Shown piece by piece: positions 54,986-64,000 of a stretch of DNA of 64,000 nt; the stretch's first letter is position 1, and the number at the start of each line of letters is the position of its first letter. This stretch comes from Synanceia verrucosa. Taxonomy: Eukaryota; Chordata; Actinopteri; Perciformes; Synanceiidae. The stretch is taken from positions 26,642,236-26,706,235 of the forward strand of contig CM056554.1 in assembly GCA_029721515.1 (NCBI GenBank), in the 5' to 3' direction. The position numbers and the translations under genes are program-made. Below the pieces are notes generated by a model. That model worked only from the letters and a program-made list of their open reading frames with translations. It had not been told where the DNA came from and did not search any database.

Positions 54986-56436
54986 ACTTTACTAATGTAC
55001 ACAATGATTTGTTGGCTTCATTGAATGTCACTACCACCTCCCCTCACCCAAAAATCAGTGCCCACTCAGTTAGATCCATGTTCCACAAATGTAATATTAG
55101 GAAGAGTTCCGGATCGGACATGATCACTGGCAAATTTTTAAAAGCATGCGCTGATCAATTGTGCTATATTTTCTCTGACCTTTTCAATGCCTCACTTATC
55201 CAACACAAGGTCCCAAAACTGTGGAAGGAATCTATTGTTGTACCCGTGGCAAAAACCAAATCTCCAAAAGAGCTTAATGATCTGAGGCCTGTCGCATTGA
55301 CTTCACTGGTGATGAAGGTCTTTGAGCGGTTGGTCAAACAAATTCTGATCGATAAAGTACAGTGCCAGCTTGACCCAATGCAGTTTGTATATCAGACTAA
55401 CAGAGGGGTAGAGGATGCTACTATTACTCTGTTCAATTTCTTGTACAAACATCTTGAGGGTACAAAAACTCATGCTAGGCTTTTATTTGTGGACTTCTCA
55501 TCAGCCTTCAATACAATTCAGCCACATATCTTAGCCGACAAACTGTTGTCCACTTTTAACCTTGATGTCGGAATGGTGAAATGGGTGCTGGATTTTTTAA
55601 CATGCAGGCCCCAGGTAGTCAAGGCCAATGGTACTTTATCTCTGAAAAGGCAGTCATCTACAGGCTCACCACAGGGGTGTGTTCTGTCTCCTTTATTGTA
55701 TATTCTTTATACAAATGACTGTAGGAGCAGCTATAAAGACAGACATCTTCTTAAATTCACAGACGATACAGTCTTAATCAGTCTGCTCCAGGATGCTGAG
55801 GTCGATCATGGGCCAGTCCTGAGTGACTTTATAGCATGGTGTGACAATCACTTTCTGAAGCTGAACGTCCACAAAACCAAAGAAATGGCCATTGATTTCA
55901 GAAAAGCCTCCCACTTATCCTCCCCAGCTGTCATCAAAGGATCACCTGTCGAGGAAGTGGAGAGCTACAAATATCTGGGGACACAAATCGACAAGAATTT
56001 AAATCACGACATTAACACGTCCACAATTTAAAAAAAGGGCCTGCAAAGACTTTATTTTCTGTGCAGACTGAGCACCTTCAATGTGGACAAGACACTGATG
56101 GTTTTATTCTATAAATCTTTTATTGAGTCTGTCCTAACTTTTTGTATCATCTCCTGGTATGGAAACCTCACAGTGCAAAAGAGAAATCGACTGTCTAACA
56201 TTGTTAAGATAGCCAGCAAAATCATTGGTGTTCAGCAGCTCCCCCTGGCAGCTATTTATGAAAGAAATGTCCTGAGGAAGGCAAGGTCCATCTTGGCCAG
56301 TACTGACCACCCTCTCTTGGAGGATTTTGCTCTTCTCCCTTCTGGCCAGAGATACAGATGCCCCAGGGCAAAGAGCAACAGATTTAATTTCTCTTTTGTC
56401 CCAAGTGCAATAAAAGCGCTTAATCTGCACCAGTGA
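54986..56436 (+). pseudogene. LINE reverse transcriptase, one in-frame stop
   Basis: The frame is open from 54919 to a TAA at 56029-56031 and, after it, open again to 56436. Motifs in order: a pre-RT region (KSSGSDMITGKFLKACADQL), WKESIVVPVAKTKSPKELND, LRPVALTSLVMKVFERLVKQ, motif A (LLFVDFSSAFNTIQPHILAD), motif B (SSTGSPQGCVLSPLLYILYT), motif C (LLKFTDDTVLISLL; TDD instead of the usual ADD), ESYKYLGTQIDKN, then the post-RT segment with SWYGNLTVQKRNRLSNIVKI. The endonuclease is absent (5-prime truncation). It is non-functional, but only lightly decayed. Confidence 0.9.
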
Positions 56437-58029
56437 CCTGCACAGTGGCACTTTACTGACTGGACTGCACCAGCACTTTAGTGGGGCCCACATTTTAATT
56501 CTATTTATTTCGTGTTTTGTGCTTTGGTCTGCATTTTAGCTTACTTCAGTTTACTAAGGACTTCTTTTCGGACAACACTGTTCCTCCCATTTCTAACTGA
56601 ATCTTACTCGTGTTGTGTTTTTACTGTTCTTAGAGTTTTTTTTAATTGTGGTTGTGTATGCTGCATTGTAATATGTCTGTCATTGCAAACTACTCCTACT
56701 GCAAACTGAATTTCCCCTCGAAGGACAATAAATCTGAAATCTGAATCAGTCGAGGTTGTAAGTGCAACGTTGCTCTGGCAGCTCTGCTTGTCTGTGGTGT
56801 TTCGGTCTCTGCTGCGTCGTGTTGGTGGTAAGCTAGCAGGTCAGTTCGCAGATTTGTTGTGGTTGTCAAGTAACAAAGCTGCCTTTTACAAAGTTGACAG
56901 AGGGCTTTATCTTTGTAGAACCCAAAATACCTCCATATATTACATTACATTACATGCTCATGGAGGGGACAGGGAAGTAACACACTTGCAATCAGATGGA
57001 AATAAATTGCCAATGGTAGGCGTTATTTATTTATTTTGGCACTGTGGTAGGTGCAAAAAAAATAACAACAGAAAAGGGCCAGGGAGGGTGCTGATAAATC
57101 AAAGAACAAAATATAACCAAAAGAGGACTCCCTCAAAAATAAAGCAGAGCTAATATCAATAAACAACAGACTCAAAACAAAATACTAACTACTCTAAAAC
57201 CAAATACTAATTTCCTGCTTCATCCTGCTGTCACTCTCCGATTGGCCGAGCCCCATTCCCAGGCAGCTGTCGACATCTCCGCAGGTGCAGGTGATTGTAA
57301 ATTAGCTGATGGGATGCTCTGCTGTAGCACACGGGGATGAACTAAAACACAAACGAAATCACGCACACACAAGCGTGCACGCATGTACACGCATGGCAGG
57401 AAGGGAGATGCACCTAGCGGCCCGCGCCCGTAACACATACCTCACAGATGTGTTGGTATCATCATTGGCGGGGGAACCCCAGGAAGATTTTAATTTGAAT
57501 TCTGATTGTAAACCTGAGTTTATGGTCTCAGGTCTTCCTGAAGCAGTGGATGCTTTAGGGCACAGCTAGCTGCTCACTGACAGGTTGTTACCTTGTCGTT
57601 GTCCATGTTTTTGTCTTGAACTTTAACACCTTCTCAGAGTGGTTTCACTTCAGTGAAATTATGGGTTGTACTGTACTTTGGTATCACTCGTGTCAAACCA
57701 TTTGGCGTCGTCAGGGCGACTACATCCACCTCTTATATGCAGGCAGTGATGAGGACTTGCTTTGTAAAGTGTGTAAACATTAAGGCACAGTGTGTGCAGG
57801 GCTGGTGTTTACTGTGGTCTGTGCACAGGATCATTTCTCTTGTTAGAGCAGCATGTTGTTTTTAAGTTGTGAAGTGTGAAAACTGAACACTAACGAACAC
57901 TGAGGCTGTCAGGGAGTGTGTCTTCCATGCTGTTATTTCACTGCTCAGAGCCTCCAAACTGAGCTGAACTCAATGAAAGTCAGATGACTTGGTGTGGATG
58001 GCTGGTTTTGGTTCGTGTGGTTCTCTATC

Positions 58030-58112
58030 TCACACACACACACAAACACACACACACACACACACACTCACGCACACACACAGACACACACACTCACACA
58101 CACACACACACA
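58030..58112. repeat. CA microsatellite, interrupted
   Basis: About 80 bp of CA repeats with AA, TC and GA interruptions. Repetitive ORFs on both strands are artefacts. Confidence 0.95.
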
Positions 58113-58319
58113 CAGTCGCCCGGGCCCCGTTGTTCCTGCGGCACCTTGTCGTGCTGCTCGGCTGCTGTATTGAGTCCCTGGGTGGCCCTACTGTTCCCCC
58201 CTTCAAATGCACCTTTTGTCTTTGTTCTGCTATTCTGGGAATGAAAGACGGGAGCAGAGTGATGGAGGGCAGGCAGAGAGAAAGCCAGAGCTCTCCTTTG
58301 TTGCAGGCACAGTGAAAGC

Positions 58320-58334
58320 CCAGCAGGGGGAGCC
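58320..58334 (+). promoter_or_regulatory. CTCF-like motif in GC-rich patch
   Basis: CCAGCAGGGGGAGCC matches the CTCF core. It sits in a GC-rich patch (58120-58430) unlike its AT-rich surroundings, which makes it the better of the CTCF candidates here. Confidence 0.4.
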
Positions 58335-58649
58335 GCCCTGACAATTTGTGCGAGGCGCCAGGCATATTTTCCTCAGCGCTGAGGCGGCAGCGGTGGTCAG
58401 CTCCTCCAGAATCAATCCAGAAAACACTTTAGACCAACACTGCTTTTTTACCCAGCCTGTCTCTGGCCACCTGTTCTCTTAAAGATACTAATGCAACACA
58501 TTCAATGTGCTCTATGTATCACACAAAATATTTTATCATCAGAACTTTTACTTTGAAAACTTGATTCCATTTACCTGCTGATGTAGACTCAAAATATAGG
58601 CACCAACGAGAACAGCATCATCTCATACAGTGATTCATTTTCTGTGTTT

Positions 58650-58765
58650 TCCCAAAAATATCCGGCATCAGTTTCCAGTCCAGTCTTATCAAAGTAAACC
58701 CTGTCTTCACAGGAAACAACTTGGATAGGTTTAGGCAACACAACCTCTTAGATAGGTCTAGGAAA
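58650..58765. repeat. Dispersed repeat related to 4030-4340
   Basis: It shares the order ATATCC, CAGTC(C)AGTCTTA, CTTCACAGGAAACAA, GGTTTAGG, GGTCTAGGAAAAGA with the copy near 4100. No coding content. Confidence 0.55.
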
Positions 58766-59455
58766 AGATTTTGATTTTTTTTTTTATCGATAGAAAAATG
58801 ACCTTACTCTTTATTCGGTATCATTTTAAGGCTGTGCTGTACAAATGTCTCTTGTGTTATCTTGGAATTAAAAATGATTTTGGTTTATTCAAAATCCTTT
58901 AAACACACATTAGAAACAGTTATCATCGTATTCATCATAGCAGTAGATTTTATTAACGTACATGTTACACATTTAGCTGTAATGAGAGCAAGGAGTGTCT
59001 CCTGTTAATATATTTTAATTCCGGTTTGTTTTCCCCTTAAATCATCTGCATCATCGTGCTGGAGGTCTTGGAGTGTTTTATAGAGCATCAGCACATACAG
59101 CTGCAGTGGAGAGGTGTCAGGAATATGTGATATGCTCTGAAAGGAGACATATTGTCAGGTTCATATTGGTGTTTTCACAGTTTGTGTGTTGGGAGGAACT
59201 CAACAGGATAAAGCCCCTTTAAAGATTTAAATCACTCCCCAAACCTAAGTGTGCTGTGCTGAGTTAAACTCTTTAACTCCTCTTGTCTGCTGATGGAGAC
59301 TATCTTGCCTTCATCTTGCATCAGTTGAGACGACAAGCCTCCACTTTAAAAGGATAAGCCTGCTCGCAGAATAGTTTGAGGCACATTAAAAAAAACGCCC
59401 TTAACATTTATTCACAGTGCAGTAATGAGAGGACATTGTGAATTATTGTCTTTAT

Positions 59456-60613
59456 TAGAGCTGTGCGATATGGATGAAATTCTATATCCCAGTATAGCCA
59501 AGTTTATATTCCGATAACGATATATATTCCGATATAGTATTATTTCTGATGAATTTTTAATTTCCATTGCGCTCTCCCTCGTCTCCTCTGCAGCGTAATC
59601 CCTTATATGCTTTTATTCTGAAGGCTTACTTTGAGAGCGACCAGAAGTCCGGCTTTGTTTGAGCTCTACTTTTACTGTGCAGTTTGGCTGCTAATAAAGA
59701 TGTGTTTTAAGCGATAAGAAATCATTCACATGCAACACAACGTCCTCCATGCTGCCTTACCTCTGCTTACTTACAACTTTTTTTTTTTTTTTTCTTTTTT
59801 TTTTACTTCCGAGCTACAACTGCCACAAACCTGTCCTTACGGGTGATGTAAACATGCTACCACTAAGCAGTTGTTGAGGTTGACGGGAGGTGGACCTACG
59901 ATGCAGACAACACAACTACAGGAATGGTTTGCAAAAGAAAAGACTTTAATGGATGTAGGTTTACTGGAGCTGGAGCTGGAGTGGTGCAGAGGTGGTTGTT
60001 TTGGGTCCGGGTGGACAGCAGGCAAAGGCAGGAGCTGGGAACAGAGAGTGCAGTCAGGATTGGCAGGAAGGGATACAAAACAGGTTAAATAAGATTACAG
60101 AGCCAATTGCGTCTTTCTACCACAGAAGTAAGCTGACAATCTGGCGATGAGTGGTGAACTGAACCAGGCTGATATGCAGGGGAGAGTGGCAGGTGGCTTT
60201 ATTGCAAATTGCTGATCGTGTGCAGGTGAGGGGTCAACTCCAGCTCCGCCCAGCTCCAGACAAACACACAAAAGACAGGAAGGACAAGACACACACCCAC
60301 AAAAGAGGGGAACACAAGGAAACACTGAGATCCTGACAGAAGTAGCGTTGCTATGGTTACAGTAGCCGTCATATTATTATGTCTATGCTTCATACAATAC
60401 ACATTTTTAACTCGCATGATTCATTCCAACGTTGAGTTGTACTTTACACAGCGTATCTAAACCACAACCAGAGTAACGTTTATGTTAGCGTAGCAACAGA
60501 GCTAACTAAGTAGCCACATGTTAAAATTACAATATAAACAACAGAGGCTTATATCGTACCGTAAACATTTTTATACCGAATTACGATATATATCGTAATA
60601 TCGCACAGCTCTA
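59456..60613. mobile_element. hAT-type non-autonomous element with perfect 8-bp TSD
   Basis: The ends TAGAGCTGTGCGATAT and (minus) TAGAGCTGTGCGATAT are identical inverted repeats and continue into ATATAT-rich subterminal sequence. GTCTTTAT flanks both sides (59448-59455 and 60614-60621). No transposase is present. A compact GC-richer insert at about 59875-60340 (ending GATCCTGACA) looks like a solo LTR that entered later. Confidence 0.9.
59875..60340 (-). mobile_element. Possible solo LTR nested in hAT-type element
   Basis: TTGACGGGAGGTGGACCTAC, then ACAGGAATGGTTTGCAAAAG followed by AAAAGACTTTAATGG, then GACAGGAAGGACAAGACACA and GATCCTGACA resemble the layout of the gypsy LTRs in this window (short inverted TGAC.../...TGACA ends, an outer polyadenylation-like stretch). 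The target duplication is not certain. Confidence 0.45.
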
Positions 60614-61255
60614 GTCTTTATTGATGACCTGACTGGCTCTGGCTCTGTGGTTCTGCTGCTCTCAGGTCAGCTTTATTTACTGTGGATGTAAAGATGATTT
60701 AAATGAGATTTAAAATAAATCACACTGACAGCAATTCAACATTTTGAGTAAGAAGTGAAATGCAGATGGTGAACAGCCTCATTATGAATGGGGTTTTGTT
60801 CTTTTGGTGGTGAAGGTAGTGCTGAAGTTATGTTCCTTATTTAAAGGGTCAGTTCACCCAAATTAAACAAATAGATACATACAGTATGTAATGTGAGGAA
60901 TTTAAACTGAATTCACCCTTTTAGACATAAAATTTGATCCAGAACACTGGAATTCACTGAGAAGTCAGAAATGAATCCAGAATAACAAACAACCCACTGA
61001 AACACATTTTTCTGTTCAGGAATGACAGGAAATAACTGAAGAATTTAACATCTCACTTAAAATAAAAATAGTTTTTTTTTTTATAACAATAAATTGGAAA
61101 ATTACATAGTCAAAATAATTGTTTTATTTAAGATATTATTTTGATAAAAGAGCTTGCACATATACATTACAGAAACATTAAAAATATTTTATCAGCGATA
61201 CTGTGCATATACTGTATATATACACACACAATAATAATATATCAACTTTACAATA

Positions 61256-61330
61256 TAATAATCAACTTTATTTATGAAGCCCTTTAAAACAACCACTGAA
61301 ACTGAAAAGTGCTGTACATAGTGCAGCATA
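61256..61330 (-). mobile_element. LINE 3-prime end fragment
   Basis: AATCAACTTTATTTATGAAG followed by AAAGTGCTGTACATAG resembles the 3-prime end of the L2-like LINE at 14965 (AACTTTATTTATATAGCAC ... AAAGTGCTGTACAT). Confidence 0.55.
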
Positions 61331-61349
61331 GGGAATTATATATATTTGT

Positions 61350-62200
61350 AAATGTACTTTATTGATACAGCCCTTTACAACCACCGTTTGGTGAACCAAA
61401 GTGATTTACAATAGAATAATAAATAAAAGCAATTAAAAACAATAAAACAATAAAAGCAATTAAATGAAATGAGATGAAATAGAAATTAAATCAAGTAAAA
61501 TAGACTAAAAGTGCCACCACACTACTGGGTATTAAAAGCCATCCTAAATAAATAAGTTTTCAAGCTCGACTTAAAGAGGCTCAGGTCAGAGATCAGACAC
61601 ATTTCAGCAGGGAGTTTCTTCCAGAGCCTGAGGGCAGCAACAGAAAAGGCTCGCACACCCCAGTGTTTGCATCTAGACCTGGGCACTTCCAGCAAAAGTT
61701 GGTTTGCCGACCTCAGAGCTCGACCAGGCTCACGGACAGTTAAAAGCTCAGATAGATAAGATGAGGCAAAGCAGTTAAGAGCTTTAAAAACAAACATTAA
61801 AAGTTTAAAATTAATTCTGTGATGAACGGGAAGCCAACAAAGTGAGTTAAGAACAGGAGTGATGTGGTCTCGTCTGTTAGTGTTAGTTAAAAGACGAGCA
61901 GCAGCATTTTGTTCAAGCTGAAGGCGACCAATGGAGGACTTGGATAAACCAACATAAAGTGCATTACAGTAGTCTAATCTTGCGCTGATTAGAACATGGA
62001 TGGCTATCTCAAGGTCCTGGCAGCTTAAAAACATTTTAGCCAGTAGTAGAAAATACTGGTCTTTACAACATTGCTGATTTGTTTGTCAAATTTCATCTGA
62101 CGGTCAAATATCACTTCCAGATTCCTCACGACTGGACTGAGCTTGGAAGATAAGGTGCCCAAGTCAGCTATTCCAGTATCCCCAAACATTAGGGCAGTAA
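61350..62200 (-). mobile_element. L2-like LINE, 3-prime fragment
   Basis: On the minus strand 62034-61522 encodes the ORF2 C-terminus (ISARLDYCNALYVGLSKSSI, QLEQNAAARLLTNTNRRDHI, LCWLPVHHRINFKLLMFVFK, VRAFSVAALRLWKKLP). It is followed by a 3-prime end with TTTATTGATACAGCCCTTTA (plus, 61358). No RT palm motifs are present; strongly 5-prime truncated. Confidence 0.85.
61522..62034 (-). pseudogene. L2-like LINE ORF2 C-terminal region
   Basis: A 170-codon open stretch with the same block order as 25864-26379 (RLDYCNAL, QNAAARLLT, LCWLPVHHRINFKLL, VRAFSVAALRLWKKLP, FKSSLKTYLF) but clearly a different subfamily. It lies inside the LINE fragment described above. Confidence 0.85.
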
Positions 62201-62547
62201 CGACATACTAACTCAGGATTCGATTTGTGTCATAATTTTTGACCCACGGTTCGATACACCCCACAATTTTTTTTAAATTGAAAAAGCATTTTATTTAAAA
62301 GAATATGGTATTTGGCTCCTCGAGGAGTTCAGTGTTATAATCAGAATATGAGACCATCAGTGACTACAGTCACTGATGGTCTCAGGTAAACAGTAGACCA
62401 GAGTGGTCTAAGTGAAGTCAGCAGAGCTGACCATGTGACTTTGTTTACACCTCCATTTTGGCAGTGAAATCCCAGTCAAGTTATGCCTTCGGAGTTTTAA
62501 ATCACAAGATATGACTATATGCACAAGTAAATAGTAAAGAATAAATA

Positions 62548-63594
62548 CACTATATTGCCAAAAGTATTTGCTCACCTGCCTTGTCTCTCATATGAACTTA
62601 AGTGACATCCCATTCCTAATCCATAGGGTTCAATATGACGTTGGTCCACCCTTTGCAGCTATAACACCTTCAACTCTTCTGGGAAGGCTGTCCACAAGGT
62701 TTAGGAGTGTGTTTATGGGAATTTTGGACCATTCTTCCAGAAGTGTATTTGTGAGGTCACACACTGATGTTGGACGAGAAGGCCTGGCTCTCAGTCTCTG
62801 CTCTAATTCATCCCAAAGGTGTTCTATCGGGTTGAGGTCAGGACTCTGTGCAGGCCAGTCAAGTTCATCCACACCAGACTCTGTCATCCATGTCTTTATG
62901 GACCTTGCTTTGTGCACTGGTGCACAGTCATGTTGGAAGAGGAAGGGGCCAGCTCCAAACTGTTCCCACAAAGTTGGGAGCATGAAATTGTCCAAACCCA
63001 GACTCGTCCATCAGATTGCCAGATGGAGAAGCGTGATTCGTCACTCCAGAGAACACGTCTCCACTGCTCTAGAGTCCAGTGGCGGCGTGCTTTACACCAC
63101 TGCATCCAACGCTTTGCATTGCACTTGGTGATGTATGGCTTGGATGCAGCTGCTCGGCCATGGAAACACATTCCATGAAGCTCTCTGTGCACTGTTCTTG
63201 AGCTAATCTGAAGGCCACATGAAGTTTGGAGGTCTGTAGTGATTGACTCTGCAGAAAGTTGGTGACCTCTTCACACTATGCACCTCAGCATCCACTGACC
63301 CCACTCCATCAGTTTACGTGGTCTACCACTTCATGGCTGAGTTGCTGTCGTTCCCAAACACTTCCACGTTCTTATAATACAGCTGACAGTTGACTGTTGA
63401 ATATTTAGGAGCGAGGAAATTTCACGACTGGATTTCACTGAGCTCCTGAGAGCGACCCATTCTTTCACAAATGTTTGTAAAAGCAGTCTGCATGCCTAGC
63501 TGCTTGATTTTATACACCTGTGGCCATGGAAGTGACTGGAACACCTGATTCTGATTATTTGGATGGGTGAGCGAATACTTTTGGCAATATCGTG
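62548..63594 (-). mobile_element. Tc1-like transposon, internally deleted
   Basis: The ends CACTATATTGCCAAAAGTAT and (minus) CACGATATTGCCAAAAGTAT are inverted repeats flanked by TA (62546-62547 and 63595-63596). At 1,047 bp it is shorter than the related element at 24249 after removal of its LINE. One missing block lies between VWVW and the MDNF segment of the transposase. Confidence 0.93.
62630..63192 (-). pseudogene. Tc1-like transposase with internal deletion
   Basis: 63192-62990 encodes CNAKRWMQWCKARRHWTLEQ and RRVLWSDESRFSIWQSDGRV (first catalytic Asp in SDESRF). 62995-62630 encodes FLFQHDCAPVHKARSIKTWM and WPAQSPDLNPIEHLWDELEQ, with Asp and Glu separated by 34 residues (DD34E, as in Tc1). 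The segment between the first Asp and MLPTLWEQFG is deleted and shifts the frame. The N-terminal helix-turn-helix is partly deleted too (63430-63470). Confidence 0.9.
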
Positions 63595-64000
63595 TATCTC
63601 TGACCCTTATCATGTCCCCAGTATACTTTTCACAAATCTGGAAAAGGTTTAGCAGTTGTAGATGTTTCAAAATCTCTTCTCTTAACGTGAATCATATTAC
63701 TAGAAATCACACAATGCTCTGTTCATTGCTGTAATCACAACAACAGACATGCAAACAGCTCACTAGCAGACATAATAATGCACTGAGTTTTATCTGAAGG
63801 AAGACTGAAACTCTGCAGACAAACATTTTTGCGTTTGTTTGTTGCTGTGTGAATAATGGGAAGCACCGTAAAATCCATACCATAATACTTTGGTCTAACG
63901 TGCGTTTAATGAGAGTACAACCTTTAGGAATCATAATAAAATCATGTAAAATAAATCAGATATAAAGTTTAGGGAATGTTGGATTCTGTACCTGATATAA

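Larger units (their letters stand above)
54670..56750 (+). mobile_element. Two joined LINE fragments (CR1/Rex1/L2-type)
   Basis: 54680-54985 encodes an RT motif A region from one LINE (LQFAYQEKVGVDDAITFLLH, LDSSAFNTTQPLLLRDKL). A frameshift lies near 54925 (TSRPQYVPLGGCRSDTV is in the next frame). At about 54986 sequence from a second LINE begins and continues through its own RT, so the same motif A region occurs twice. The second element ends with ATCTGAA-type repeats near 56740, a normal LINE 3-prime terminus. Same orientation as ptprn2. Confidence 0.85.
51230..64000 (+). other. ptprn2 intron, continuing beyond window
   Basis: No further ptprn2 exon was recognised. It contains a LINE 3-prime end (51958), V-SINE (52486), CA repeats (53197, 58030), a LINE pair (54670-56750), a hAT-type element (59456-60613), an L2 fragment (61350-62200) and a Tc1 copy (62548-63594). 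The stretches 51240-51950, 52870-54660, 56760-58020, 58440-59450 and 63600-64000 show no gene I can support. Confidence 0.75.

Noticed and set aside
57984..58365. Thr-His and Cys-Val rich ORFs
   Set aside because: CA microsatellite translated in several frames.
1..64000. miR-153 hairpin, known to lie in a PTPRN2 intron in mammals
   Set aside because: I looked for the mature core (TTGCATAGTCACAAAA) on both strands by eye and did not find it; it belongs to a later intron, probably outside the window.

Overview
This window looks like teleost fish (probably percomorph) nuclear DNA. It lies almost entirely inside one large gene. Eight exons on the + strand, at 4935-5048, 19958-20066, 23579-23723, 29614-29995, 31857-32159, 32532-32575, 40552-40925 and 51143-51229, join in a single open frame with matching intron phases and consensus splice sites. 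The predicted protein matches the luminal part of phogrin / IA-2beta (ptprn2), a receptor-type PTP-like membrane protein of dense-core secretory vesicles. The order is RESP18-homology domain, a variable linker, then the start of the mature membrane-proximal ectodomain. The signal-peptide exon(s) lie upstream. The rest of the ectodomain, the membrane segment and the PTP-like domain lie downstream. About 1.56 kb of coding sequence is spread over 46 kb.

The other roughly 97% is intron, much of it transposable elements. Class II: a nearly complete hAT element with a perfect 8-bp target duplication (20935-23276), several hAT-type non-autonomous elements (14239-18312, 20587-20873, 59456-60613, probably 303-1680), and two Tc1 elements flanked by TA (24249-27498 and 62548-63594). 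LTR class: a chromodomain Ty3/gypsy element on the - strand (33737-39865), a second, heavily deleted Ty3/gypsy element on the - strand (42766-46462), and an LTR fragment at 13107. Non-LTR class: L2-like LINEs on the - strand (about 14.97-18.09 kb, 24538-26561, about 61.35-62.2 kb), a CR1/Rex1/L2-type LINE on the + strand (about 54.67-56.75 kb), and LINE 3-prime ends. SINEs: four V-SINE-like copies.

Several insertions are nested, which gives relative ages: V-SINE, then Tc1, then L2 at 23.9-27.5 kb; a hAT-type element, then L2, at 14.2-18.3 kb; a minisatellite, then V-SINE, at 41.2 kb; a LINE, then gypsy, at 33-39.9 kb.

Tandem arrays include a 30-copy, 51-bp minisatellite at 5460-6990 whose length creates a spurious 1.1-kb ORF, a 30-33-bp minisatellite starting next to the exon-7 donor, a 440-bp GGA-rich polypurine tract, and several CA repeats. 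A 3.5-kb imperfect inverted repeat (8297-11841) and several perfect hairpins are the most unusual structures. I found no bacterial-type system, CRISPR array, rRNA or functional tRNA, and no convincing second cellular gene. Long ORFs outside the eight exons are transposon genes or arise from repeats.
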